A stretch of DNA of 64,000 nucleotides from Planctomycetota bacterium (GTDB taxonomy: Bacteria; Planctomycetota; UBA1135; GCA-002686595). Each line of letters begins with the position of its first letter. The stretch's first letter is position 1. Below are positions 1-7,939 of the stretch, piece after piece. Below the pieces are notes generated by a model. It saw only the letters and a program-made list of their open reading frames with translations, did not search any database and had not been told where the DNA came from. The DNA lies in contig JADJNY010000002.1 in assembly GCA_016714045.1 (NCBI GenBank), positions 620,001 to 684,000 of the forward strand, in the 5' to 3' direction. A program made the position numbers and the translations under genes.

Positions 1-1
1 G

Positions 2-391
2 ACGCAGTGCGCGCTCCTCTTCGCGGCGCGCGGTCGAGGCGGTCTCGTGCTCGCGCTCGTCGTGTCGCAGGCGATTTTCGCGCTGCAGCACGTGCCCAAC
101 CGCGTCGCGTTCGATCAGTGGGCCGATCCCGCGGGCGCGGCGCTCGACCTCCTCGCGCTCTTCGTCTCCGGGTTGTGCTTCAGCGGCGTGTTCCTGCGCA
201 CGCGCAACCTGCTCCTCGCGGTGGGGCTCCACACGCTCGTGAACGTGCCCTGCCTCTTCGTCTCCGGACCGCAGTGGGTGCATCCTGCCGGCATGGCGCT
301 CGTGCTGCTCGTCGCGATGCTGCTCGGTCCTCGTCTCGTCCCCGCGCGCACGTCGAGCGCGAGCCCGCCAGCCGGAGTCCTCACGACATGA
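2..391 (+). CDS. CPBP-family intramembrane protease, C-terminal part
   Basis: This is the C-terminal end of a membrane protein whose start lies before the window. The visible part has hydrophobic segments, the motif FALQHVPNR (FxxxH type) and, near the end, GLHTLVN (HxxxN type). These are the second and third conserved motifs of the CPBP (CAAX protease and bacteriocin-processing) family; the EExxxR motif would lie upstream, out of view. Family members are intramembrane metalloproteases, or immunity and maturation proteins, of the inner membrane. The stop codon overlaps the next ATG (ATGA), so the hydrolase that follows is probably translationally coupled. The substrate cannot be told from the fragment. 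Confidence 0.7.
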   Translation, partial: TQCALLFAARGRGGLVLALVVSQAIFALQHVPNRVAFDQWADPAGAALDLLALFVSGLCFSGVFLRTRNLLLAVGLHTLVNVPCLFVSGPQWVHPAGMALVLLVAMLLGPRLVPARTSSASPPAGVLTT

Positions 392-1320
392 ACGCAACGC
401 CGTCTTCCTCGTCGAACGAAGCCCTCGCGCGCGTCGTCAGCGGCCCCGCGTCGAACGCGCCCGTCCCGTGGATGCCGCGCACGCTGCAGGCCGGACCGTG
501 GACGATCACGGCGCTCTCCGACGGTTTCCTGCGCCTCGACGGTGGTGCGATGTGGGGCGTCGTGCCCGCGAACCTGTGGCGCGCGTGGACGCCGCCCGCG
601 GAGGACAACACGATCCTGATGGCGCTGCGTCCGTTCCTCGCGGTGAACGGCGCGCACAAGGTCGTGATCGAGCCCGGCGTCGGACAACGCTGGGAGGAAA
701 AGTGGCGGAAGATCTACCACTTGCTGCCGACGGAGACGCTCGTCGCGACGTTGCGCGCGTGCGGCGTCGCGCCGGCCGACGTCACGCACGTGATCGGCTC
801 GCACTGCCACTGGGACCACGTCGGCGCGCAAGTGATCGAGAAGGACGGCGCGCTCGCGCCGCTCTTCCCCAACGCGAAGCACTACGCGCCGGCGATCGAG
901 CTCGCGATGGCGAAGAAGCCCGGCCACGCGCGGTCGGGGAGCTACCGCGCCGACGACGTGACGCCGATAGAGCGCGCGGGGTTGTACGAGGGCGTCGAGG
1001 GTTCGCGGGAGCTGCTCCCCGGCCTCGAGATGCACGTCCTCGGCGGCCACAGCGACGGCGTGTCCGTGATCACGCTCAACGAACGCGGCCCGGGCGAGCG
1101 CGCGATCTTCTGGGGCGACGTGGTGCCGACGGCGCACCACATCCAGCCGCCGTACATCATGGCGTACGACCTCGACGTCGTGCGCAGCTTCGAGGTGCGC
1201 TCCGCATGGCTCGAATGCGCTGCGAGCGAGCGGTGGATCGGGCTCTTCTACCACGACGCGGATCACGCGTTCGGGCGGATCGTGAAGGACGGGAAGCGGT
1301 ATCGGTGCGAGCTCGTCTGA
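388..1320 (+). CDS. MBL-fold metallo-hydrolase
   Basis: This 310-residue cytoplasmic protein belongs to the metallo-beta-lactamase superfamily. The zinc motif HCHWDH (HxHxDH) is at residues 139-144. A further His follows in LGGHSDG near 221, an Asp in FWGDVVP near 244, and a late His in the FYHDADH segment. This is a full set of dinuclear metal ligands. The layout resembles the lactonase-like or general hydrolase branch rather than true beta-lactamases, and there is no signal peptide. The start was chosen at the ATG that overlaps the preceding stop; a longer reading frame upstream is only a shadow of the neighbour. The substrate is unknown. An inverted repeat just after the stop may terminate transcription against the convergent DinB-like gene. 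Confidence 0.85.
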   Translation: MNATPSSSSNEALARVVSGPASNAPVPWMPRTLQAGPWTITALSDGFLRLDGGAMWGVVPANLWRAWTPPAEDNTILMALRPFLAVNGAHKVVIEPGVGQRWEEKWRKIYHLLPTETLVATLRACGVAPADVTHVIGSHCHWDHVGAQVIEKDGALAPLFPNAKHYAPAIELAMAKKPGHARSGSYRADDVTPIERAGLYEGVEGSRELLPGLEMHVLGGHSDGVSVITLNERGPGERAIFWGDVVPTAHHIQPPYIMAYDLDVVRSFEVRSAWLECAASERWIGLFYHDADHAFGRIVKDGKRYRCELV

Positions 1321-1322
1321 CG

Positions 1323-1339
1323 GGCGCGTGTCACGCGCC
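1323..1339. terminator. Possible bidirectional terminator
   Basis: GGCGCGTG and CACGCGCC form an 8-bp inverted repeat around one base, in the few bases between the convergent MBL and DinB-like genes. There is no T-tract, so the call rests on position and pairing only. Confidence 0.3.
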
Positions 1340-1903
1340 GCTGGCGAGCTCGACGAGCTGCGGCACGCGCGCGCCGGGCGCGACGCTCGCGAGCACGTCG
1401 CACGCGATCACGAGGTGATGCCGCGTGTGCACCGCTCCGAAGCGCAGCCACTGCCGCGCGTCGAGCGGCCCGAGGATCTGGTGGGGGACCTTGAGCTCGC
1501 TCGCGACGAGCTGCGCCGCGTCGATCGTCGCGAGCTCGCGCTTGCCGTCCTCGAGCCACTGCACGAGCAGGGCGCGCTCCACTCTCTCCGGCGGACGCAC
1601 CATGCGCGGCGCCTGCGCTTCGCCGCGCGGGAGCCTCCCAGCGGCGAGCAGCTCGAGCGCGCGCGGATGCGGCTCGCCGCCCTTCACGACGAGCATGCCG
1701 CTCCCCTTCACGAGGCTCTTCAGGTTGCGCAGCACGAGCTCGTTCGCGAGCGCGACGTGCGCGATGTGCTGCTCCGCCGACCAGCCCGACACGCTCGGCA
1801 CGACGGTCGAAAGCACGTTCGCATCGAGCGCGAGCAGCGCATCGATCGTTCCTTGGAGCGCGCTCAGCGCGGCGAGGTCGCGGGCGGGGTCGAGAGTCGG
1901 CAT
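1331..1903 (-). CDS. DinB-like (DUF1569/DinB_2) four-helix protein
   Basis: This 190-residue protein has the pattern of the DinB/YfiT four-helix metal-binding superfamily. An early WSAEQHIAHV stretch puts His at about 46 and 49, and a late HTRHHL stretch lies in the last helix. In such proteins these His residues bind a divalent metal, and many act as thiol-dependent transferases or hydrolases. It is cytoplasmic, with no signal sequence. The ATG lies about 40 bases after the neighbouring secreted-protein gene, whose stop is at 1947. The exact reaction is not known. Confidence 0.7.
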   Translation of the reverse strand: MPTLDPARDLAALSALQGTIDALLALDANVLSTVVPSVSGWSAEQHIAHVALANELVLRNLKSLVKGSGMLVVKGGEPHPRALELLAAGRLPRGEAQAPRMVRPPERVERALLVQWLEDGKRELATIDAAQLVASELKVPHQILGPLDARQWLRFGAVHTRHHLVIACDVLASVAPGARVPQLVELASGA

Positions 1904-1946
1904 GCGCGCGGGATGGTAGGGGCCCGCGCGCCGCGTGGGAAGCGCG

Positions 1947-3332
1947 CTACCAGTCGATCGTCCACCCGTTCGTCGCGTTGAACGTCTCGGGCGGGCAGAA
2001 CGCCGCGGCCGCGTTGCGGTAGTACGTCTGGTAGTAGCGCCGCGCGCCGCTCCCGACCGTCACGCCGCCGCGCGCGGAGAGCGTCACGGTGTCCGTCGAG
2101 TCGGGGAACGCGGAGGCACCCGCGACGTTCGCCCGCGTCCGCAGACGCAGCAGCGTCCCGCCCGCGCAGCGCACTCCGTCGCCGAACACGACGTCGGCGA
2201 GCGCGTCGCCCTGCAGGTAGATGCACGACACGACTGCCGGCATGCCCGCGCCGTGGAGCACGACGTCGTCCGCCGCGGCCGCTCCGGTCGCCGCCAGGCT
2301 CGCGCCGTTCGCGTTCACCGAGTTCGCGCAGCCGTTCCCGGCCGCACCGTCGTTCGCGCACGGGCACGGCGTCGTGTGGTCGGCGAGGAGCCCGTCGCCC
2401 GCGCAGAACGCCGCGAACACCGGCGTCGGCGCCGTGACGATGAAGCAGGCCCACGCGACGTCGAACGCGCCGGCCTTGACGAGGGTCACCGGCGTCGTGA
2501 TGACTCCGTCCGAGATCGTGCAGTCGCACGTCACGTTCGCGAGCACGTTGCTGTTCGAGAGCGCGTTCGGGAAGTCGAGCACGGCTCCGCCCGTGTAGTT
2601 CTCGTCGACGTTCGCGTCCCCGTTCGAGTTCGCGGTGTTGTAGTTCGAGATCGCTGCGTAGTACGTCCCCGGCGCGAGCACGCGCGCGACGCGCGACTGG
2701 ATCGTCCCGCCGGCGTCGTCGTTGTGTGCCGTCGGCACCGGGGCGAAGGCGGCGTCGTACAGGTAGATCTCCGTGTCCGACGTCGTCGTCCCGATCGTCG
2801 AGACCGTGATCAAGCCGGGCGTGAACGCCGTCGGAACCACGACCGGCGTCACGCTCGACGAACTCAGGGTCGCCGCGTAGTCGGCCGTCGTCGTTGCATT
2901 GCCGGCCACGCGGTAGACGATGCGGCTCGACGAAGTGCTCGCTCCGTACCACTGCACGAGGTAGGGCGGGTTGGTCGTGTTCCCGCTCGTCTGCAGCACG
3001 TTGTCCGTGCCTGGCGTCGGAACGCCCGCGATCTGCGCGAGACCGCGGATCGTCCCGACCTGCCCCGGGGTCGCGCTCGTCAGCGTCAGGCGGAAGCGCG
3101 CGAGCCCTGCGCCTTGCGCGCAGGTCGAAACGTCGAAGTAGTCGGCGGAGGCCGCTCCCGGCGTCACCGTGTTCGTGCCGGTGGAGCTGCCTGTGATCAC
3201 GTCGCCGGGTGCGAGGCAGACGAGCGCGTTCGCCGCCGGCTTCGTGTCGTTCGGTTCGAGCTCGGGGAACGTGGTCTGCGCGAGCGCCGGCGCGCCGAGC
3301 GCGCACGCGAAGAGGAGTCGGGGTGTACGCAT
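1947..3332 (-). CDS. Secreted protein with the 153-residue Cys-rich C-terminal domain
   Basis: This 461-residue protein begins with a signal peptide (MRTPRLLFACALGAPALAQ). The middle is rich in beta strands and resembles PPC-type (peptidase pre/C-terminal) domains, with the stretch ADYFDVSTCAQG. The last 153 residues (about 309-461) form a conserved module that starts FCAGDG, carries CPC and GCANS near its beginning, and ends FCPPETFNATNG then Trp-Ile-Asp-Trp. Four other secreted proteins in this window end in the same module with exactly the same length (see findings). Such a tail on different passengers suggests a surface-sorting or attachment domain; that is inference. No catalytic site is recognised. 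Confidence 0.75.
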   Translation of the reverse strand: MRTPRLLFACALGAPALAQTTFPELEPNDTKPAANALVCLAPGDVITGSSTGTNTVTPGAASADYFDVSTCAQGAGLARFRLTLTSATPGQVGTIRGLAQIAGVPTPGTDNVLQTSGNTTNPPYLVQWYGASTSSSRIVYRVAGNATTTADYAATLSSSSVTPVVVPTAFTPGLITVSTIGTTTSDTEIYLYDAAFAPVPTAHNDDAGGTIQSRVARVLAPGTYYAAISNYNTANSNGDANVDENYTGGAVLDFPNALSNSNVLANVTCDCTISDGVITTPVTLVKAGAFDVAWACFIVTAPTPVFAAFCAGDGLLADHTTPCPCANDGAAGNGCANSVNANGASLAATGAAAADDVVLHGAGMPAVVSCIYLQGDALADVVFGDGVRCAGGTLLRLRTRANVAGASAFPDSTDTVTLSARGGVTVGSGARRYYQTYYRNAAAAFCPPETFNATNGWTIDW

Positions 3333-3496
3333 GGTTCGTCCGCGGGGGAAAGGCGCGGAGCGCGTCCTCGTGACGCGTCGCGCGCTTTCATCGAGGATCC
3401 ACGACGCGGAGCGCGCTCACCAGAGGCCGCGCACCTCGCCGTGGGGCTACGAACAGTGTCGGTCGCGAACGACGCGCAGGGCCCAGTGCGCGCGCG

Positions 3497-4930
3497 TCAC
3501 CACGTGATCTGCAGTGCGTTCGTGATGTTGTACGTCGCAGGCGCGCAGTACGCGGCCGCGTTGCGGTAGTAGTTCTGGTAGTAGCCCGTGAGCCCGCTCC
3601 CCGGCGTCGTCCCGCCGCGCACGGACACCGGCACGCCGCTCGGCTGCGGATAGCTCGCGGTCCCCGCGACGTTCTGCACGACGCCCAGGCGCACGATCGG
3701 CGCCTCGACGCAGCGTACGCCGTCGCCGAACGGGATCCCGGTCGCGACGTTCGACCCGCCCTTCAAGAAGAGCGACGTCGACGTCAGAGGCATGTGCGAC
3801 GCCGTGAGCACGATCGTGTCGGGGTTCGTCGTCCCCGTCTGCACGAGGAGGCCGCCCGCCGCGTCGGCGGAGTTCGCACAGCCGTGGCCGAGCGCGCCGA
3901 AGTTCGCGCACGGGCATCCGACCGTGAGGAACGGATCCGCGCCGTCGCCCGCGCAGTACGACGGTCCGGGCGTCGAGGGCGTGCCGAGGTACCAGAGCGC
4001 CGCGGTCGGATCCGTGTGGCACAAATCGAGGAGGCGCGTCGCCACCTTCAGCGAACCGGTCGGGTTGGGATGCGTTCCGTCCGAGTTGTAGTCGGAGCAC
4101 AGCCACGTGAGCCCGTCGCTGCGCGGCGTCGTCCCGTCGGCCCACGTGTACGGGCCCCACGCGATCCACGGCGCGACGACGGGGCCGAGGCTCGCGTCGT
4201 AGTTGAGCGCGGGCGAGCCCACGATCTGCTGTTCGATCGTCCACTTCACCGCGAAGCCGCTCTCGTACGCGTACGGCTCGGGGTTGAGCAGCGTCGTCGC
4301 GTAGCCCGCGTAGATGCGCGACGAAAGGTACGCGAGGCGCACGTTCGGGTAGCGGCTCTTCACGATCTGCAGGATCGTCACGAGGTAGCCCTGGAGCTGC
4401 TGCGTCGCGAGCGGGAACCCGCCGCCCGGCCCCGCGATCGCCTCCTTGAGCCAGATCACCTGCAGCTGCGCGGGCGACGCGCCGGCGGCGGCGAGCTGGG
4501 AATCGACGTAGCTCCAGTACGGCGCGGTCGGGTCCGCGATCACGGCCGCCGACTGTCCGCCTTGCGCGCACTGGACGAGCTGCACGTGCGCATCGCGCAG
4601 CGTGTCCGCGCTCGCGAGCGGCATGAGCTGGCTCCACTCGTTGACCGTGTTCGACATGCCGATCGAGGCGAACACGATCCGCCCCGTGGGGGAGGGCGCG
4701 CCGCTCGCGTCGCGCGGCACCACATAGGTGGCCTCGGAGAGCCCGGCGGCTTCGTGCGCGCTCGGGCGGACGTTCGTGCCGCCCGGATACAGACCGCCTT
4801 GGTAGCCGAGGTGGAAGCCGGCGCCGAGGTCGTCGAGCGGCACGAAGCCGACCGAGGTGTTCGTGCAAATCTGCGCGGGGGCGACCGCGGCGAGGGCCGC
4901 GAGGAAGAACAGCGTCGGGAGGCTCTGCAT
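3497..4930 (-). CDS. Secreted SGNH-hydrolase-like protein with divergent C-terminal module
   Basis: This 477-residue protein has a signal peptide (MQSLPTLFFLAALAAVAPAQ). Residues about 85-300 look like an SGNH/GDSL-type esterase of the sialate-O-acetylesterase kind: SIGMSN gives the catalytic Ser block, GGQSA follows, and DGTHPN near the end supplies the Asp and His. It would remove acyl groups from extracellular glycans; the substrate is not known. The final 153 residues (YCAGDG to the terminal Thr-Trp) are a diverged copy of the C-terminal module of its neighbours, equal in length. A GGAG Shine-Dalgarno sequence stands 7 bases before the ATG. The gene follows the same strand as the secreted protein at 1947-3332, with 164 bases between them. 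Confidence 0.7.
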   Translation of the reverse strand: MQSLPTLFFLAALAAVAPAQICTNTSVGFVPLDDLGAGFHLGYQGGLYPGGTNVRPSAHEAAGLSEATYVVPRDASGAPSPTGRIVFASIGMSNTVNEWSQLMPLASADTLRDAHVQLVQCAQGGQSAAVIADPTAPYWSYVDSQLAAAGASPAQLQVIWLKEAIAGPGGGFPLATQQLQGYLVTILQIVKSRYPNVRLAYLSSRIYAGYATTLLNPEPYAYESGFAVKWTIEQQIVGSPALNYDASLGPVVAPWIAWGPYTWADGTTPRSDGLTWLCSDYNSDGTHPNPTGSLKVATRLLDLCHTDPTAALWYLGTPSTPGPSYCAGDGADPFLTVGCPCANFGALGHGCANSADAAGGLLVQTGTTNPDTIVLTASHMPLTSTSLFLKGGSNVATGIPFGDGVRCVEAPIVRLGVVQNVAGTASYPQPSGVPVSVRGGTTPGSGLTGYYQNYYRNAAAYCAPATYNITNALQITW

Positions 4931-5022
4931 GTCGTGCTCCGTTCGTGGGGCTCTCTCGGAGTGTATGCTCCCGCCGATCTTCCGGTCGCGCTCGCTCCCT
5001 CCCTTCCAGGTCTGCTTCAGGA

Positions 5023-5766
5023 ATGCGCCTCGTCTCCCTCTGCCCCAGCCTCACGGAGCTCGTCTTCGACCTCGGCCGCGGTCCCGACCTCGTCGGGATC
5101 ACCGAGTGGTGCGTGCACCCCGCGGAGGGTGTCGCGAAGGTGGAGAAAGTCGGCGGAACGAAGAACCCCAAGGTCGCGCGCATCGTCGAGCTCGATCCCG
5201 ACCTCGTGCTGATGAACGACGAGGAGAACCGGCGCGAGGACGCGGACGCGCTCGTCGCGGCAGGCGTGCGGATCCTTTCGAGTCTGCCGCGCGACTGCGC
5301 GGGGACGGCGGAGATGGTGCGCTCGATCGGCGACGCGCTCGAGCGTCCGCACGAGGCCGAGCAGATCGCGCGGGAGATCGAACAGCGCAGCGCGCGCGTC
5401 GTCGCGAACGCGAAGGGCCGCAAGCCCATGCGCTTCGCGTACCTGATCTGGCGCAAGCCGTGGATGGCCGCGAGCGGCGACACGTTCGCGAGCGCGCTGC
5501 TCGCGCAGGCGGGCGGCGAGAACGTCTTCGCGTCGCGCGGGGAGCGCTATCCGGAGATCACGCCAGAAGAGCTCGCGCGTGCGGCGCCAGACCGCGTGTT
5601 CCTCTGCACCGAGCCGTTCCCGTTCGAGGCGAAGCACGTGGAGGAGCTCGCGCAGCTCACACACCTCCCGCCTGATCGCTTCGTGATCGCCGACGGCGAG
5701 TACCTCTCCTGGCACGGCAGCCGAACGCCAGCCGGCATCGACTACGCCGAACGCTTGCTCCGTTAA
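5023..5766 (+). CDS. BtuF-like ABC-type metal-chelate (cobalamin) binding protein
   Basis: This 247-residue protein has the periplasmic binding-protein fold type III of cobalamin and iron-chelate carriers. The start RLVSLCPSLTELVFDLG and the LVGITEWC stretch are typical of BtuF-like proteins. Later features are ELDPDLVLMND, a long linking helix around 110-145, and DRFVIADGEYLSWHGSR near the end, which matches cobalamin-binding family members. No clear signal peptide follows the ATG at 5023, and an in-frame extension to 4945 would add only an Arg/Ser-rich stretch. It may therefore be a cytoplasmic paralogue, or the start may be wrong. No transporter genes are adjacent. Confidence 0.8.
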   Translation: MRLVSLCPSLTELVFDLGRGPDLVGITEWCVHPAEGVAKVEKVGGTKNPKVARIVELDPDLVLMNDEENRREDADALVAAGVRILSSLPRDCAGTAEMVRSIGDALERPHEAEQIAREIEQRSARVVANAKGRKPMRFAYLIWRKPWMAASGDTFASALLAQAGGENVFASRGERYPEITPEELARAAPDRVFLCTEPFPFEAKHVEELAQLTHLPPDRFVIADGEYLSWHGSRTPAGIDYAERLLR

Positions 5767-5767
5767 T

Positions 5768-6076
5768 GGAACTCGGCGCTCGCACGGGCCGGTCCTCCGG
5801 CCCGTGCGAGCGCCGAGTCCGGAATGCGGAGCATCCGAATGTGTTCCTTTGCTTTCAGTCTCCTTGTCTTCCCATCTGGCAATTGCGCTCCCGACCGACC
5901 CTGCCTTCCGCCTGGCGGTCATATCGCGGAAGGGTTCGCACTCGATGTCGATCGGGAGCGCAATTGCCAGATGCAGAAACACGGAGAAAGGGACGCAACG
6001 GAACACATTCGGATGCTCCGCATTCCGGACCCCGCACAAGCCCGGGCCGGAGGACCGGCCCGGGCTTGCGCGGGGT
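5768..6076. repeat. Nested palindromic element of about 305 bp
   Basis: The whole intergenic block is symmetric. From outside in: a perfect 22-bp hairpin at 5771-5792/5797-5818 (loop TCCT) mirrors a 21-bp hairpin at 6030-6050/6055-6075 (loop AGGA, one mismatch), and their 18-bp cores at 5786-5803 and 6044-6061 are reverse complements of each other. Next is a perfect 31-bp inverted repeat at 5817-5847/6000-6030. Inside it lies a 27-bp repeat at 5873-5899/5947-5973 with one mismatch. At the centre is an 8-bp stem at 5904-5911/5926-5933. The stretches between these arms are weakly alignable. It lies between two convergent genes and probably acts on transcripts from both sides, or is a miniature mobile or palindromic repeat. 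Confidence 0.9.
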
Positions 6077-6105
6077 TCTATTTGCTCTCAGCAACGGTTG
6101 GCTTC

Positions 6106-6157
6106 GCACTCGGGACCAGCACTCGGGGCGAGCACTCGGCACGCGCACTCGGCACCC
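6106..6157. repeat. Four-copy degenerate 13-bp tandem repeat
   Basis: GCACTCGG recurs at 6106, 6119, 6132 and 6145, an exact 13-base period with variable bases after the core. It lies between the palindromic element and the end of the deacylase gene. No function is evident. Confidence 0.75.
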
Positions 6158-6187
6158 ATACCCGCCGCCACCTTCCCGCGCCTGCCC

Positions 6188-7939
6188 TCACCCGCGCAAC
6201 ACCGTTCCCGCTCGCGCCCCCGTGTGCTCGCCGTGACGCACGGTCAACACCCCGTCGACGAACACATACTCGATCCCCGTCGGCTTCCTCCGCGGCTCCG
6301 TGAACGTCGTCTCGTCCTTCACGCGCGCGAAGTCGAACAGCACGAGGTCCGCGAAGAACCCGCGCTCGATCCGTCCGCGACGCACGAGCTGAGCGCGCTC
6401 AGCCGGCATCGCGGCGAGCTTCTTCACCGCGCTCGCGAGGTCGAGCGCTTTCCGGTCGCGGCAGAACTCGCCGAGCACGCGCGCGGCCGTGCCGAAGCTC
6501 CTCGGGTGCGGGTTCGAGCTCTCGCCCGCGGGCCGCACGAGCCTCTGGACGTAGCCGTCGGAGCCGACCATCACCAGCGGGTGAGCCAGGACCCGCGCGA
6601 CGTTCTCGACGCTCATCGCGTGTCCGATGTAGCTCGCGCTGCCGTGCTCGGCGGCGACCACGTCGAGCAGCGCGTCCACGGGCTCGCACCCACGCGCCGT
6701 CGCGACGTCGGTGATCGTCTTCCCGCCGAAGGGCGCCAGCTCGCCCGACAGCTCGCTAGCGATCTGAACGAGCTCGAACCCGCCCGGCTCCTGCTCGACC
6801 TTCTCGACGATCTCGGGGCGCATGCGTGCGCGCAGCGTGGGGTCGGCGATGCGCCGCGCGAGCTCCGCGTTGCCGCCTTCGCGCGCCCACGCCGGGAACA
6901 AGATCGTCAGCGTCGTCGAGTACGCCGTGTACGGGTAGACGTCGGCGAGCACGTCGTGCCCGCTCGCGCGCGCGTCGACGACCCGCTGCAGCGCGGGCTC
7001 TTGCTTCCACCAGTTGCCGCGCCCGGCGCACTTCAAGTGCGAGATCTGCAGGCGCACGCCCGTCGCGCGCGACACGGCGATCGCCTCGTCGATCGCCTCG
7101 AGCAGCGTCTGGTCTTCGTTGCGCATGTGCGTCGCATAAAGGCGGCCGCGCCTTGCGACGACGCGCGCGAGCGGGTGGAGCTCGTCGGGCGGCGTGTAGA
7201 TGCCGGGGACGTATTCGAGCCCGCTCGACAGGCCGACGGCGCCCTCGTCGAGCGCCTCCTCGAGCTCGCGCACCATCGACGCGAGCTCGTCCGGGTTCGG
7301 CTTGCGATCTCCGTCACCGATCGCGTTCGAGCGCAGCGTTCCGTGCCCGACGAGCAGCGCCTGGTGGATCGACGGGCGCGCGGCCTCGACCTCGCGCAGG
7401 TATTGCGCGACCGAGATGCGCTCCGTGCGCTCCTTCCCGTCCGCTGTGCGCGGCGCGGCGGAGCCGCCGCAATTGCCCGTGACCTCGCACGTGTAGCCCT
7501 GCAGCACGCGCGAGTCGGCCGTCGGCACGGAGCGGATCTCGCGGTCGGAGTGCGAGTGGATGTCGACGAAGCCGGGCGCGACGCACAGACCGCGCGCGTC
7601 GAGCACCTCGCGCGCCGACGAGCGCGCGAAGGAGCCGATCGCGGCGATCGCGCCGGCCCGCAGCGCGACGTCGGCGACGCGCGGCGGACCGCCCGATCCG
7701 TCGACGAGCGTTCCGCCCTGGATCACGAGGTCGAACGGCTCCGAGACGGTCCAGCGCGCGCACGCCGACGCGGCGAGCGCGCCACCGAGCGCGCTGGCGG
7801 CGCGCAGGAACGCGCGGCGATCGAGCGCTCCCGCCGAATCCGGATGAGCGCGAGGACTGAGCGCGTCACGATCCGCGGAAGCGCGGGCGGCAGGGGACGG
7901 CGCGCTCGCATCGCGCCCGCATGTCGCGGCGTGCTTCAC
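6188..7939 (-). CDS. N-acyl-D-amino-acid deacylase-like amidohydrolase, exported
   Basis: This 583-residue protein is of the D-aminoacylase branch of the amidohydrolase superfamily. A Tat-like stretch (DRRAFLRAASALGG) runs into ASAC, which looks like a lipobox, so it is probably an exported lipoprotein. The metal motif VDIHSHSD lies early in the barrel, followed by ATHMRNED, QISHLK and a late GSDG. These are typical of N-acyl-D-amino-acid deacylases, which release the free D-amino acid from an N-acyl derivative. The GTG start overlaps the stop of the racemase gene (GTGA), and a longer frame upstream is only its shadow. As the third gene of the DUF1611/racemase operon it may hydrolyse N-acyl or peptide-linked D-residues. 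Confidence 0.85.
   Translation of the reverse strand: MKHAATCGRDASAPSPAARASADRDALSPRAHPDSAGALDRRAFLRAASALGGALAASACARWTVSEPFDLVIQGGTLVDGSGGPPRVADVALRAGAIAAIGSFARSSAREVLDARGLCVAPGFVDIHSHSDREIRSVPTADSRVLQGYTCEVTGNCGGSAAPRTADGKERTERISVAQYLREVEAARPSIHQALLVGHGTLRSNAIGDGDRKPNPDELASMVRELEEALDEGAVGLSSGLEYVPGIYTPPDELHPLARVVARRGRLYATHMRNEDQTLLEAIDEAIAVSRATGVRLQISHLKCAGRGNWWKQEPALQRVVDARASGHDVLADVYPYTAYSTTLTILFPAWAREGGNAELARRIADPTLRARMRPEIVEKVEQEPGGFELVQIASELSGELAPFGGKTITDVATARGCEPVDALLDVVAAEHGSASYIGHAMSVENVARVLAHPLVMVGSDGYVQRLVRPAGESSNPHPRSFGTAARVLGEFCRDRKALDLASAVKKLAAMPAERAQLVRRGRIERGFFADLVLFDFARVKDETTFTEPRRKPTGIEYVFVDGVLTVRHGEHTGARAGTVLRG

Noticed and set aside
5766..6236. Frames that carry the peptide RNAEHPNVF on both strands of the palindrome
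   Set aside because: They arise from the inverted repeat itself. No start site, and nothing else protein-like.
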